DNA from: Chloroflexota bacterium
GTDB taxonomy: Bacteria > Chloroflexota > UBA11872
Assembly (NCBI GenBank): GCA_026707185.1
Contig: JAPOXI010000083.1
Location: 1-29,612 of the forward strand
Reading direction: 5' to 3'
DNA: 29,612 bases
Each line of letters starts with the position of its first letter. Position 1 is the stretch's first letter. Under the pieces are notes generated by a model that was given only the letters and a program-made list of their open reading frames with translations, had not been told where the DNA came from and made no database searches. Positions 7,448-14,805 of the stretch are shown one piece after another. Position numbers and translations under genes: made by a program.

Positions 7448-8740
7448 ATGGACCGAAAGCTGAAGGTCGGATTCATCGGCTGCGGGGGAATCTCTCGGCT
7501 CTACACCGACATCTATTCGGGGATGACCGATCTGGCCCAGGTCGTAGCCACGGCCGATCTTGTTCCACAAATGGCCCAGGATCGCGCCGCGGCCATACAC
7601 GAGGCCTACACGGCCGAGGCCGCCCGCCAGCGCGCCCTGGCCATCAACGCGCGCGATGACCAAGCGCGCGAGGCGGCCGAGCAAATGGCCGTTCACGCCA
7701 GGGCCGCGGCTGACAACGAGATCCGCACCTACGACGGGCACGAGGCCCTGCTGAAGGACCCCGAAATCGACGCCGTCCTCGTACTCACGACGCCGCCCAT
7801 CCGCGGCATTCCCGTCGTGGCCGCCGCCGAGGCGGGCAAGCACATCTTCACCGAAGGGCCCATGGCCAAGAGCGTGCAGGAGGCCGACGAAATCCTGGCG
7901 GCGGTCGAGAAAGCCGGCGTTACCTACGTCTCGCAGTGCGGCGGCCGCTATACGCGTGGTCTTCAGCACGCCCGGCGGGCGATCGCCAGCGGCCTGATGG
8001 GCCCGCTGGCCGTGGCCAAGATTGAGATCAATTGGTACCACCAGCAGTCCTACTACATGGGTGGCTGGCACGGAAAGTTCGACACCGAAGGCGGCGGCGC
8101 AGTCTTCCACCACGGTCGTTACGTCATCGAACCCTTCCTCTTCGCTCTCGGCTCGCCCGTCGTCGAAGTCACGGCCTACTCCGGCGGCTTCCTGCGCGAC
8201 ATCGAGCACGACAGCTACAGCCTGGCCCTGGTCCGCTATGCCAACGGCGCGGTCGGGATTGTCCAGGGCTCCCTGCTTCACCACCAGCAGCCCCAAACCG
8301 AGCAGACGCGCTGGGAATTCGTTGGCCAAAACGCGTCCATGGTCGTCACTCACGAACATCTGGGCTGGGGGCAGCCGACCGTACTGCTTAACTCCGGCCG
8401 CGAAAGCGTGTTCAAGCACACGCTCTCGTTCGGTTCCACCAACACGCCGGGCGTGGTGGCCGAGTTGGAAGCCCTGGGCGAAGGTCTTGAGGATCTCCCA
8501 GAGGCCCCCAGCCAGCTCCATCAGAGCCGGCTCTGGGCCAGTTGCGTCCTCGAGAATCGACCGATCCCGTTCCCTCAGACCATTGCGCGGCAGCACGTCG
8601 AACTCACGCGGGCCATCTACAAGTCCGCAGCCACCGCGTCGACGGTCCAGTTGCCGCTGGACCGCGACGATCCATACTACAGCTTTGAAGGCCGACTCCC
8701 GCGTCCCGACTGGATGCCGCGCCTGCCTGCCGACGCATAA
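7448..8740 (+). CDS. Gfo/Idh/MocA family oxidoreductase with a degenerate active site
   Basis: This 430-aa protein has an N-terminal Rossmann fold (GFIGCGGIS, residues 8-16) and the C-terminal alpha/beta domain of the Gfo/Idh/MocA family. Family members usually oxidise or reduce sugars and inositols with NAD(P). The usual catalytic EKP motif reads EGP here (136-138, Lys replaced by Gly). The second motif, normally GGG-D-G-H, reads GGGAVFHHGRY, with His221 in place of Asp and Tyr225 in place of His. An Ala/Glu/Arg-rich helical stretch (about 41-90) is inserted after the second strand. It may use a different mechanism or may only bind a ligand. The ATG at 7448 follows AAGGG. The neighbours are other sugar or acid enzymes. 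Confidence 0.88.
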   Translation: MDRKLKVGFIGCGGISRLYTDIYSGMTDLAQVVATADLVPQMAQDRAAAIHEAYTAEAARQRALAINARDDQAREAAEQMAVHARAAADNEIRTYDGHEALLKDPEIDAVLVLTTPPIRGIPVVAAAEAGKHIFTEGPMAKSVQEADEILAAVEKAGVTYVSQCGGRYTRGLQHARRAIASGLMGPLAVAKIEINWYHQQSYYMGGWHGKFDTEGGGAVFHHGRYVIEPFLFALGSPVVEVTAYSGGFLRDIEHDSYSLALVRYANGAVGIVQGSLLHHQQPQTEQTRWEFVGQNASMVVTHEHLGWGQPTVLLNSGRESVFKHTLSFGSTNTPGVVAELEALGEGLEDLPEAPSQLHQSRLWASCVLENRPIPFPQTIARQHVELTRAIYKSAATASTVQLPLDRDDPYYSFEGRLPRPDWMPRLPADA

Positions 8741-8750
8741 GACCTACGCC

Positions 8751-8788
8751 GGCGGCGGCCGCGACTGGTGGCGGCCGCCGCCAGTCGC
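8751..8788. terminator. Alternative hairpins between convergent genes
   Basis: Arms 8751-8762 and 8771-8782 form a perfect 12-bp GC-only stem with an 8-base loop. A second, mutually exclusive stem pairs 8761-8768 with 8781-8788 (8 bp). The element occupies the 50-base gap between two converging genes and probably marks the 3' end of both. There is no T-run on either side. Confidence 0.55.
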
Positions 8789-8790
8789 GA

Positions 8791-9822
8791 CTAGGCCGAG
8801 GGTTCGCACCAGTTCAGGACGATGCCGGTCCAACCGACAGGGCCTCGCGCGATCATGGCGTACATCTCCTGGGCGTCCGTGTACGGCACGTGGTGCGACA
8901 CTAGGTGATCCACGGCCAGACCGCCCCGACCCATCAGTTCATAGATGAAGGCGCGATTCGCTGGTCGCGTCCAGCGTTGCATGTGGTACGCAATGAGCGG
9001 ATACAGACGCGTCTGGTAGGTGCCGGTGATCGTCAACTCCTTGCGTAGAAGTTCCTCCTGGAGACGGATTTCCACGACGCCCGGCGGGCTGCCCGTTAGT
9101 GTCACGGTTCCGCCTGCCGCCGTAGCCCGCATGCAGTCCGGCAGGGTCGCCGGCGTACGCGTGACCATGAACACAATCCTTGCGCCCTCGTCGCCCGTCA
9201 GTTCGACCACTCGTTCCACGGCGTCCTCGCGGCTCGCGTTGACCGTATGCGTGGCGCCACTCCGCCGAGCCAGTTCCAGCCGCTCGTCAACCAGGTCGAT
9301 CCCAATCAGCGGATAGGGATTCACCATGCGCGCGAACTGCGTCACCAGCTGACCAACCACGCCCTGGCCGAAGACCGCAACCGAGTCCCCGATATACGGT
9401 CGCCCGCGCCGCACGCCATGCAGCGCCACGTCGGCCAGCGACAGAAACGTGGCCTGCACGTCCGTCACGGTCCCGGGAATCCTGGGCGGCGGGTAGCGCT
9501 CCTCTCGGTCGACCACCCTGGGCCTGTCCACCTCGACCAGGTGCGCCCCCTGGTGGGGAGCGGTCGCATATACGCGGTCGCCTTCGCGATAGCCGGCCAC
9601 TTCTCGCCCGACCGCGTCCACAACCCCGACGCTCGAGTATCCCGGTAAACGGCCTTCGGCGCCGGCCAACTCAAAGCTGTTGCGCTCCGAGCCGGCGCTG
9701 ATCAGCGACTGCGTAGTACGAACGCGGATCTGGTTTGGCCGCGGATCCGGCACCTTCACTCCGTTGATCGCGACGCGACCCGAACCCACAAACGCCACCC
9801 GCGGCACCTCAATCGACGCCAT
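8791..9822 (-). CDS. MDR-family (alcohol dehydrogenase-like) oxidoreductase lacking zinc ligands
   Basis: This 343-aa protein has the medium-chain dehydrogenase fold: a GroES-like N-terminus, the nucleotide-binding VAVFGQGVVGQL (149-159) and a C-terminal cap. Where zinc enzymes carry the catalytic Cys (GICGSD-like), it has SLISAGSERNSF (39-50), as in the BchC-like and Gfo-linked subgroup. The four-Cys structural zinc lobe is also missing, so it is probably a zinc-independent NAD(P)-dependent dehydrogenase or reductase. The ATG at 9822 was chosen because of AGGGAGG just upstream; a TTG at 9840 is less likely. It is divergent from the enolase-superfamily gene. The substrate is unknown, probably a polyol, sugar or sugar acid. 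Confidence 0.85.
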   Translation of the reverse strand: MASIEVPRVAFVGSGRVAINGVKVPDPRPNQIRVRTTQSLISAGSERNSFELAGAEGRLPGYSSVGVVDAVGREVAGYREGDRVYATAPHQGAHLVEVDRPRVVDREERYPPPRIPGTVTDVQATFLSLADVALHGVRRGRPYIGDSVAVFGQGVVGQLVTQFARMVNPYPLIGIDLVDERLELARRSGATHTVNASREDAVERVVELTGDEGARIVFMVTRTPATLPDCMRATAAGGTVTLTGSPPGVVEIRLQEELLRKELTITGTYQTRLYPLIAYHMQRWTRPANRAFIYELMGRGGLAVDHLVSHHVPYTDAQEMYAMIARGPVGWTGIVLNWCEPSA

Positions 9823-10012
9823 GGCCACCCCTCCCTGCAACCCCGGCCCACATCGTCACATGCACGCCGCACCCCCGGGAACAGATTCGCGACGATCGCC
9901 TGGTTCACACCGAAGGTACGATTTATGTCAACCTTCCGAGCCGGACCGAGCGACTAGACTGCGCCATCCGACAGGCGCCCTCGGTTCGTATCCCGAGCCA
10001 CTGCGAGGCCAC

Positions 10013-11113
10013 ATGCGTATCACCGAGCTTGAGACCATCGTCATCCAACAGCCCGGCCCGCTGCGCGTCATCGAAGACTCCATCCATCGCATCGCTTCCG
10101 GCCGCGACCTCGTCGTCCGCCTGCACACCGAGAGTGGCATCTACGGCACCTACACCCTCAGCATTGCGGGCTACGGCGGTGAACTCACGCGTCAGCTCTT
10201 TGAAGTCGAAATGCGCCAGCTGGTCGTCGGCCAGGACGCCTCCATGCCCCGCCGCCTACGTCAACACCTGTTTGACCACACCGAGTACTACGGCGTCGGC
10301 GGCCTCGGCGTCTTTGGAATCTCGGTCATCGACTATTGCGTCTGGGACATCCTCGGCAAGATCCGTGATACGTCGGTGGCCCAGCTTCTCGGCCAATACC
10401 GACGTGAAATCCCGGCCTACGGAATGGTCGGTTGGCTCAACTTCCCCGTGGACGAACTGGTCGAACAATGTCGGCGCGCGATCGACGCAGGCTACGGCGC
10501 TGTAAAGATCAAGGTCGGATCGCCGGAACTTGCCGACGATTTGCGCCGCCTCGAAGCTGTCCGCGACGCCCTTGGCTCGGACATCCACGTCATGGTGGAT
10601 GCCAACCAGATCCATCCGGTCGACGAAGCCATCCGCCGCGGCAACGCCTACGAGCCCTACGACATCTACTGGTACGAGGAACCGCTACGTCCCTGGATGA
10701 ACGCCGAATACGGCGAGCTCCGCGCCGCCGTTTCAGTCCCCATCGCCACAGGGGAAAACATCTACGGCAAGCACGCCGTGCTTGACCTGCTGGAAAAGCG
10801 CGGCGTCGACATCTTGCAGCCGGACGCCCGCCGCGCCGGCGGCGTGATGGAAATCATGGAAATGGCCGCGCTAGCCGACGCTCACAACGTCCGCATTGCC
10901 ACGCACAGCGGCTGGCAGCACAACGCGCAACTGCTCGCCGCTATGACGAACAGCATTTATCTCGAAGCCGGTGGCTCCACCCACGACGATTGCTGGGTCG
11001 AACCCATCCGCATAGTCGACGGCATGGTCCAGGTTCCCGATCGCCCCGGATTCGGCCTCGAATACCGTGCCGACTGGCTCGCGGAACGCCGCGTGGACGG
11101 CAGCCGGTCCTAG
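10013..11113 (+). CDS. Enolase-superfamily (mandelate racemase-like) acid-sugar dehydratase
   Basis: This 366-aa protein belongs to the mandelate racemase subgroup, whose members abstract the alpha-proton of a carboxylate; most of them dehydrate sugar acids. The full residue set is visible: Lys165/Lys167 (KIK), metal ligands Asp196 (DAN), Glu222 (EEP) and Glu248 (GEN), the Asp271 (QPDA)-His298 (THSG) dyad, and Glu318 (LEAGG), the counterpart of mandelate racemase Glu317. The ATG at 10013 begins the family N-terminus MRITELE; the frame is open further upstream but without domain content. Together with the FAH-fold gene next to it, this suggests dehydration of an aldonate or uronate to a 2-keto-3-deoxy acid. 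The exact substrate cannot be read. Confidence 0.92.
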   Translation: MRITELETIVIQQPGPLRVIEDSIHRIASGRDLVVRLHTESGIYGTYTLSIAGYGGELTRQLFEVEMRQLVVGQDASMPRRLRQHLFDHTEYYGVGGLGVFGISVIDYCVWDILGKIRDTSVAQLLGQYRREIPAYGMVGWLNFPVDELVEQCRRAIDAGYGAVKIKVGSPELADDLRRLEAVRDALGSDIHVMVDANQIHPVDEAIRRGNAYEPYDIYWYEEPLRPWMNAEYGELRAAVSVPIATGENIYGKHAVLDLLEKRGVDILQPDARRAGGVMEIMEMAALADAHNVRIATHSGWQHNAQLLAAMTNSIYLEAGGSTHDDCWVEPIRIVDGMVQVPDRPGFGLEYRADWLAERRVDGSRS

Positions 11114-11122
11114 GCCTGGTGC

Positions 11123-11947
11123 CTAGCCCGCCACCACTGGATTGCTCAGCACGCCGATACCGTCAATTTCAACCTCAATCGTGTCGCCCGGCACCAGGAA
11201 TCCGCCGCCCGACGGCGTCCCCGTGTAGATGCAGTCGCCGGGTTCCAGGCGGATCGCCTGTGCCAGGTAGGTCACCAGCGAAGCCACGCTGAACAGCAAG
11301 TCAGCCGTGCTCGTGTCCTGCGTAACAATCCCGTTGTGCCGGCCCCTCAGCCTGAGATTCGTGGGATCCAGATCCGTGGCGATGACCGGACCCAGTGGCT
11401 TGAACGTCTCCAGGCCCTTGCCCAGCATCAACACGCCGGTCGCCATCTCCGCCATCTGCAACGGGCGGGCACTCACGTCATTGCCGCAGCTATAGCCCAG
11501 CACGTAGTCCAGCGCCTCGTCCGGGCCGATGCGGTGGCAGGGCTTGCCAATCACAGCGACCAGCTCGGACTCATAGTCCACTGGGCTGAACGGTTCGTCC
11601 TGCAGGTCAGGATTGTTGATGGCGTGCGTGAAGCCCGCCTTGTTGGGTATGACGATGGGATCGCCCGGACCAATCACTGATGTCGATGGCAACTGAAAAA
11701 CCATAGGGAACTGCGGCACAAATGCATCTTCGCCACCCTCTTCAAGGTGGGCCAGGTAGTTGCCGCCGACGCCAATCAGCTTCGGGGGGTCCACAGGAGC
11801 CAGAAGCCTCAGATCATCCGCGTCCGCGACCCGGCCACCGACGTCAAAGTCGCTAAAGATGTCCCCCCGAATGGCGTACACGGATCCGTTCTCGTCCAGC
11901 GAGCCGTGTGCCGGCCCGGCGCTTGATCCATATCGGACGATCTTCAT
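11123..11947 (-). CDS. Fumarylacetoacetate hydrolase (FAH) family protein
   Basis: This 274-aa protein carries the FAH catalytic fold, which acts on 2-keto-diacids or deoxy-keto acids through a bound divalent metal. Visible motifs are GVGGNYLAHLEE (59-70), DYESEL with metal-binding Glu126 and Glu128, GNDVSAR (155-161), KGLETFKPLGP, and TGTPSGGGF near the end. Members include hydratases, hydrolases, decarboxylases and 2-keto-3-deoxy-sugar-acid hydrolases. The last fits a role after the convergent enolase-superfamily dehydratase, whose stop codon is 9 bases away. The ATG at 11947 follows GGGAG. The reaction is inferred from context only. Confidence 0.9.
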   Translation of the reverse strand: MKIVRYGSSAGPAHGSLDENGSVYAIRGDIFSDFDVGGRVADADDLRLLAPVDPPKLIGVGGNYLAHLEEGGEDAFVPQFPMVFQLPSTSVIGPGDPIVIPNKAGFTHAINNPDLQDEPFSPVDYESELVAVIGKPCHRIGPDEALDYVLGYSCGNDVSARPLQMAEMATGVLMLGKGLETFKPLGPVIATDLDPTNLRLRGRHNGIVTQDTSTADLLFSVASLVTYLAQAIRLEPGDCIYTGTPSGGGFLVPGDTIEVEIDGIGVLSNPVVAG

Positions 11948-12126
11948 CGCTTGACTCCCTTGGTAACCGGCGGCGGGGCAGGCATTTTAGGCTCTATCGC
12001 AGCACTCAAGTCCACCTCGACCGCGCTACACCAGCAGCGGCACACGGTGCGCCGGCGTCGCGTCTACTTGTCGGAACTTTCCCTACGCGTCAGAATCAGG
12101 TGGCCGCCGGCACGAGGCATCAAGCA

Positions 12127-12564
12127 GTGGGCACCATTACCTGCACCAACTGCGGGCGTCACACCGCCGCGCGTTCGCCCACCTGCCGACACTGCGGATA
12201 CGACTCCTACCAGGATCGCCGTGAAGGTCGGGTCGAGGACTACGGCATTGACCGCGTCATGCGTCGCATCCGTGCCGTGCTGTACGTCATCTTCCTGCCC
12301 ATCGTCGGCCTCCTGGGCCAGATGGCCGTTGGCGCCCTGGTCTTGCTGCCGTTCTTCTTCCTGGCTGCCCTTTCCAGTGGGGCCACCGGCGACGGTCCCG
12401 TCGAGCTCATGCAGGCCCTTACCGGATTCGTCTTCAACTGGCCTGGCTATCTCATCATGCTGGCCTTTACGTATATCGGGCTCTACCGCCGCTTTCAGCC
12501 CGTCCGTAGCCTGACGCAGACTCTCATCAGCCCGCTCACGCGCGTTTTCCGCCGCACGTCATAA
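12127..12564 (+). CDS. Zinc-ribbon membrane protein of unknown function
   Basis: This 145-aa protein has two CxxC pairs at the N-terminus (Cys6/Cys9 and Cys20/Cys23; CTNCG and CRHCG), a typical small zinc ribbon. A basic linker follows, then two hydrophobic segments (about residues 46-77 and 97-116) and a basic tail. The start is GTG at 12127 with GAGG about 9 bases upstream; the frame is open further upstream, but that part overlaps the start region of the FAH gene and looks non-coding. Zinc-ribbon plus membrane architectures are common among uncharacterised proteins. I do not recognise a specific family. Confidence 0.65.
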   Translation: MGTITCTNCGRHTAARSPTCRHCGYDSYQDRREGRVEDYGIDRVMRRIRAVLYVIFLPIVGLLGQMAVGALVLLPFFFLAALSSGATGDGPVELMQALTGFVFNWPGYLIMLAFTYIGLYRRFQPVRSLTQTLISPLTRVFRRTS

Positions 12565-12835
12565 CTGCATCCCGCCTACGGCCGGTCCCACCAATCACCG
12601 AAGGTTCTGTCCTGTCGACGCACCAGTCTGATTGCCTCATTCACGGTTGTCGCTTCGACGAGTGCTTGCAGCGACAGCCCAACAATTCGGCCAATCCACC
12701 GAACACGGGCGTCGGGCATTCCGATGCCGCCTGGCAACCCGGCCACTCGTCCTTTGTACCCGGCCTGCGCCGATCAATCATGAAACGTACGTATGCTCTG
12801 GCGTGACACCTGAGCGAGCAGCCGGACGTGAACCG

Positions 12836-13441
12836 TTGAGCGACGACCAGAACACACCGGTCACTCTACGAACGACCCGCCTACTCCTTCGACCATTCGA
12901 AATCACCGACGTCGACGACGTCTGCGCCTACGCGTCTGATCCCGATGTCGCGCGTTTTCGGCCGCTTCCGAACCCCTACACCCGCAACGACGCGCTCGGT
13001 TTCGTCAGACGCCAGATTCAGACCGATTGGTCCACGGATGCGGAATTCGCCGTTGTCCATCGGCACCATGTCATCGGCGGCCTCAGCCTGAACGTTAGCG
13101 CCGAGCACGATAGAGCCGAACTGGGGTACCTGCTGGGCAAGCGGTGGTGGGGACGAGGACTAGCCACCGAGGCGGCTCGCGCGGTTCTCGACTGGGGATT
13201 CCAGCGATTCAACCTGTACAAGGTCTACGCGCGGGCGCACGTGGACAACCGTCGGTCGTGGCGCGTTCTGGAGAAGTTGGGCATGAGCCGCGAGGGGGTT
13301 TTGCGCGGCCATTGGAAAATGCGAAATGAACACGTGGACCTGGTGTACTACGCCGTGCTTCGCGACGAATGGACGCCGCCGGCCGACGGTTGCGTTGACC
13401 AAGGCGCCGGGAGAACTCGGGATGGCAAAGTTCAGCCATAG
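12836..13441 (+). CDS. GNAT family N-acetyltransferase (RimJ/RimL-like)
   Basis: This protein of about 201 aa has the GNAT fold of the RimJ/RimL group, whose members transfer acetyl from acetyl-CoA to protein N-termini, antibiotics or other amines. It begins with LRTTRLLLRPF, has the acetyl-CoA-binding stretch GYLLGKRWWGRGLATEA, and then the usual NLYKVYARAHVDNRRSWRVL and EKLGM-REG blocks. The start is uncertain: TTG at 12836 with GGA upstream fits the domain edge, and GTG at 12803 would add 11 residues. The substrate is unknown. The roughly 270 bases before it show no convincing gene. Confidence 0.87.
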   Translation: MSDDQNTPVTLRTTRLLLRPFEITDVDDVCAYASDPDVARFRPLPNPYTRNDALGFVRRQIQTDWSTDAEFAVVHRHHVIGGLSLNVSAEHDRAELGYLLGKRWWGRGLATEAARAVLDWGFQRFNLYKVYARAHVDNRRSWRVLEKLGMSREGVLRGHWKMRNEHVDLVYYAVLRDEWTPPADGCVDQGAGRTRDGKVQP

Positions 13442-13447
13442 GTCGGT

Positions 13448-13479
13448 CAGCGTCGCCGGGTCACATTGACCCGACGCTG
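13448..13479 (+). terminator. Long hairpin after the acetyltransferase gene
   Basis: Arms 13448-13453 plus 13457-13463 pair with 13467-13473 plus 13474-13479, giving 13 bp around the loop CAT with a 3-base bulge (13454-13456). It starts 6 bases after the acetyltransferase stop and ends 17 bases before the peptidase start. There is no T-run, so it may be a 3' stabiliser, a weak terminator, or a leader structure of the next gene. Confidence 0.5.
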
Positions 13480-13496
13480 CTCAGGGGAGTCGCGAA

Positions 13497-14603
13497 ATGA
13501 ACCTTGCGCGTTTCAAATCTCTGCTCGCCCAGTCTGAGCTGGACGCTGTAATCGCCAGTTCATTGGAGAACGTGTCCTACCTCTCGGGCGCTCGGATCGT
13601 CATGCAGCGCCTCATTCCCGATCGGCTGGCGCTGGTCTTGTGGCCCGGTCAGGGAGACCCGGCGATCATCGTATGCAAAGGCGAGGACGTCGCCTGCCAG
13701 GATGACTGCCGAATCGAGGACATGCGCGCCTACACGGAGTTCGTCACCTCCCCGATCAATCTCCTGGCCGATGTCGTCATTGAAAAAGGTCTCGCCAGGG
13801 GACGGCTAGGACTTGAGACGCACTTACTTCCAGCCGCTTATGTCAACCAACTGCGGAAGCGGCTACCGGGCGCCACGCTGGTCGATTGCGGAGATCTGAT
13901 GGACCGTACCAGGATGATCAAGACACCTGAGGAGATCGACGCCCTCGCCGCCGCAGGACAGGCAACTGAACGTGCGATTCGCGGCGCCTTCGAACGCGCA
14001 TCCATCGGTGAATCCGAGAAAAAGGTCGCGGACGACATCACGGCCGGGGTGACCGCGGCCGGGGCCGACGTCCTGAACTTCATGTTCCTCGGGACCGGAA
14101 CGCGGTCCTTCGAATGGCACGCCCGACCAGGGGCAACGCGTCTTGAAGCCGGCCAGGTGATTCACACGGACGTCGCCGGCAACTTTGTTGGCTACTGGTC
14201 GGATCTGGCCAGAACCGCTTTTGTTGGAACTCCGAGCCCACACCAGCGCGACCTGTACAGCCGGCTCTATCAGACACACGTCCAAACGCTTGATGCCATT
14301 CGTCCCGGTCTCCTGGTCAGCGAACTGTACTCCGTGTGTGAGGCCGCCTACCGAAAAGCCGGCCTACCCTTCCACCTGGCGCACATCGGGCATGGGCTCG
14401 GATTGGGACTCCACGAATACCCCATGCTCAAGCCCACGACGAACGAACCGCTACAGCCGGGCATGGTCCTTTGCATTGAGCCCGCGTATCTTGACCCTGA
14501 TATCGCCGGCTATCACATCGAGGATCTTGTCCTCGTCACTACGGATGGGCAAGAGGTTCTGACCGGCTACGAGAGTGCAAGCGCTGCGCAGGTGATCGCC
14601 TAG
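13497..14603 (+). CDS. M24 family metallopeptidase (Xaa-Pro peptidase-like)
   Basis: This 368-aa protein has a creatinase-like N-terminal domain (about 1-130) and the pita-bread M24 catalytic domain. All five metal ligands are visible with normal spacing: Asp225, Asp236 (GYWSDLART), His299 (GHGLGLGLHE), Glu328 (CIEPAY) and Glu342 (HIEDL); His306 is the second conserved His. This pattern fits Xaa-Pro dipeptidases and aminopeptidases, which cleave the bond before proline in the cytoplasm. Related creatinases and DMSP lyases share the fold, so the substrate is not certain. The ATG at 13497 follows GGGGAG with good spacing. The gene appears to be a single transcription unit or to run on from the acetyltransferase. 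Confidence 0.92.
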   Translation: MNLARFKSLLAQSELDAVIASSLENVSYLSGARIVMQRLIPDRLALVLWPGQGDPAIIVCKGEDVACQDDCRIEDMRAYTEFVTSPINLLADVVIEKGLARGRLGLETHLLPAAYVNQLRKRLPGATLVDCGDLMDRTRMIKTPEEIDALAAAGQATERAIRGAFERASIGESEKKVADDITAGVTAAGADVLNFMFLGTGTRSFEWHARPGATRLEAGQVIHTDVAGNFVGYWSDLARTAFVGTPSPHQRDLYSRLYQTHVQTLDAIRPGLLVSELYSVCEAAYRKAGLPFHLAHIGHGLGLGLHEYPMLKPTTNEPLQPGMVLCIEPAYLDPDIAGYHIEDLVLVTTDGQEVLTGYESASAAQVIA

Positions 14604-14805
14604 ATCGACGCATGCGCTCATGAATTCGACGGCGATCGGATCGTGCAGCGGTCGGTCTCGCGCAACCTGTCGCGTCGTCGCGTCGCACGCCAATCGACTC
14701 CCGCATGCCTGACGGCTGTCTCGCGCCACCGCTCCCACGCCGTCGCGGAGCGTGTCAAATCCCACGTGGCTCAGCGGTCAGGCACGACTAGCATGACGTC
14801 AAGCC

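Noticed and set aside
9903..9931. TTGACA on the minus strand (9931-9926) as a promoter for the MDR gene
   Set aside because: At 17-base spacing the -10 position reads GTGAAC, which does not support a promoter; the + strand TACGAT at 9917 also lacks a -35 box.
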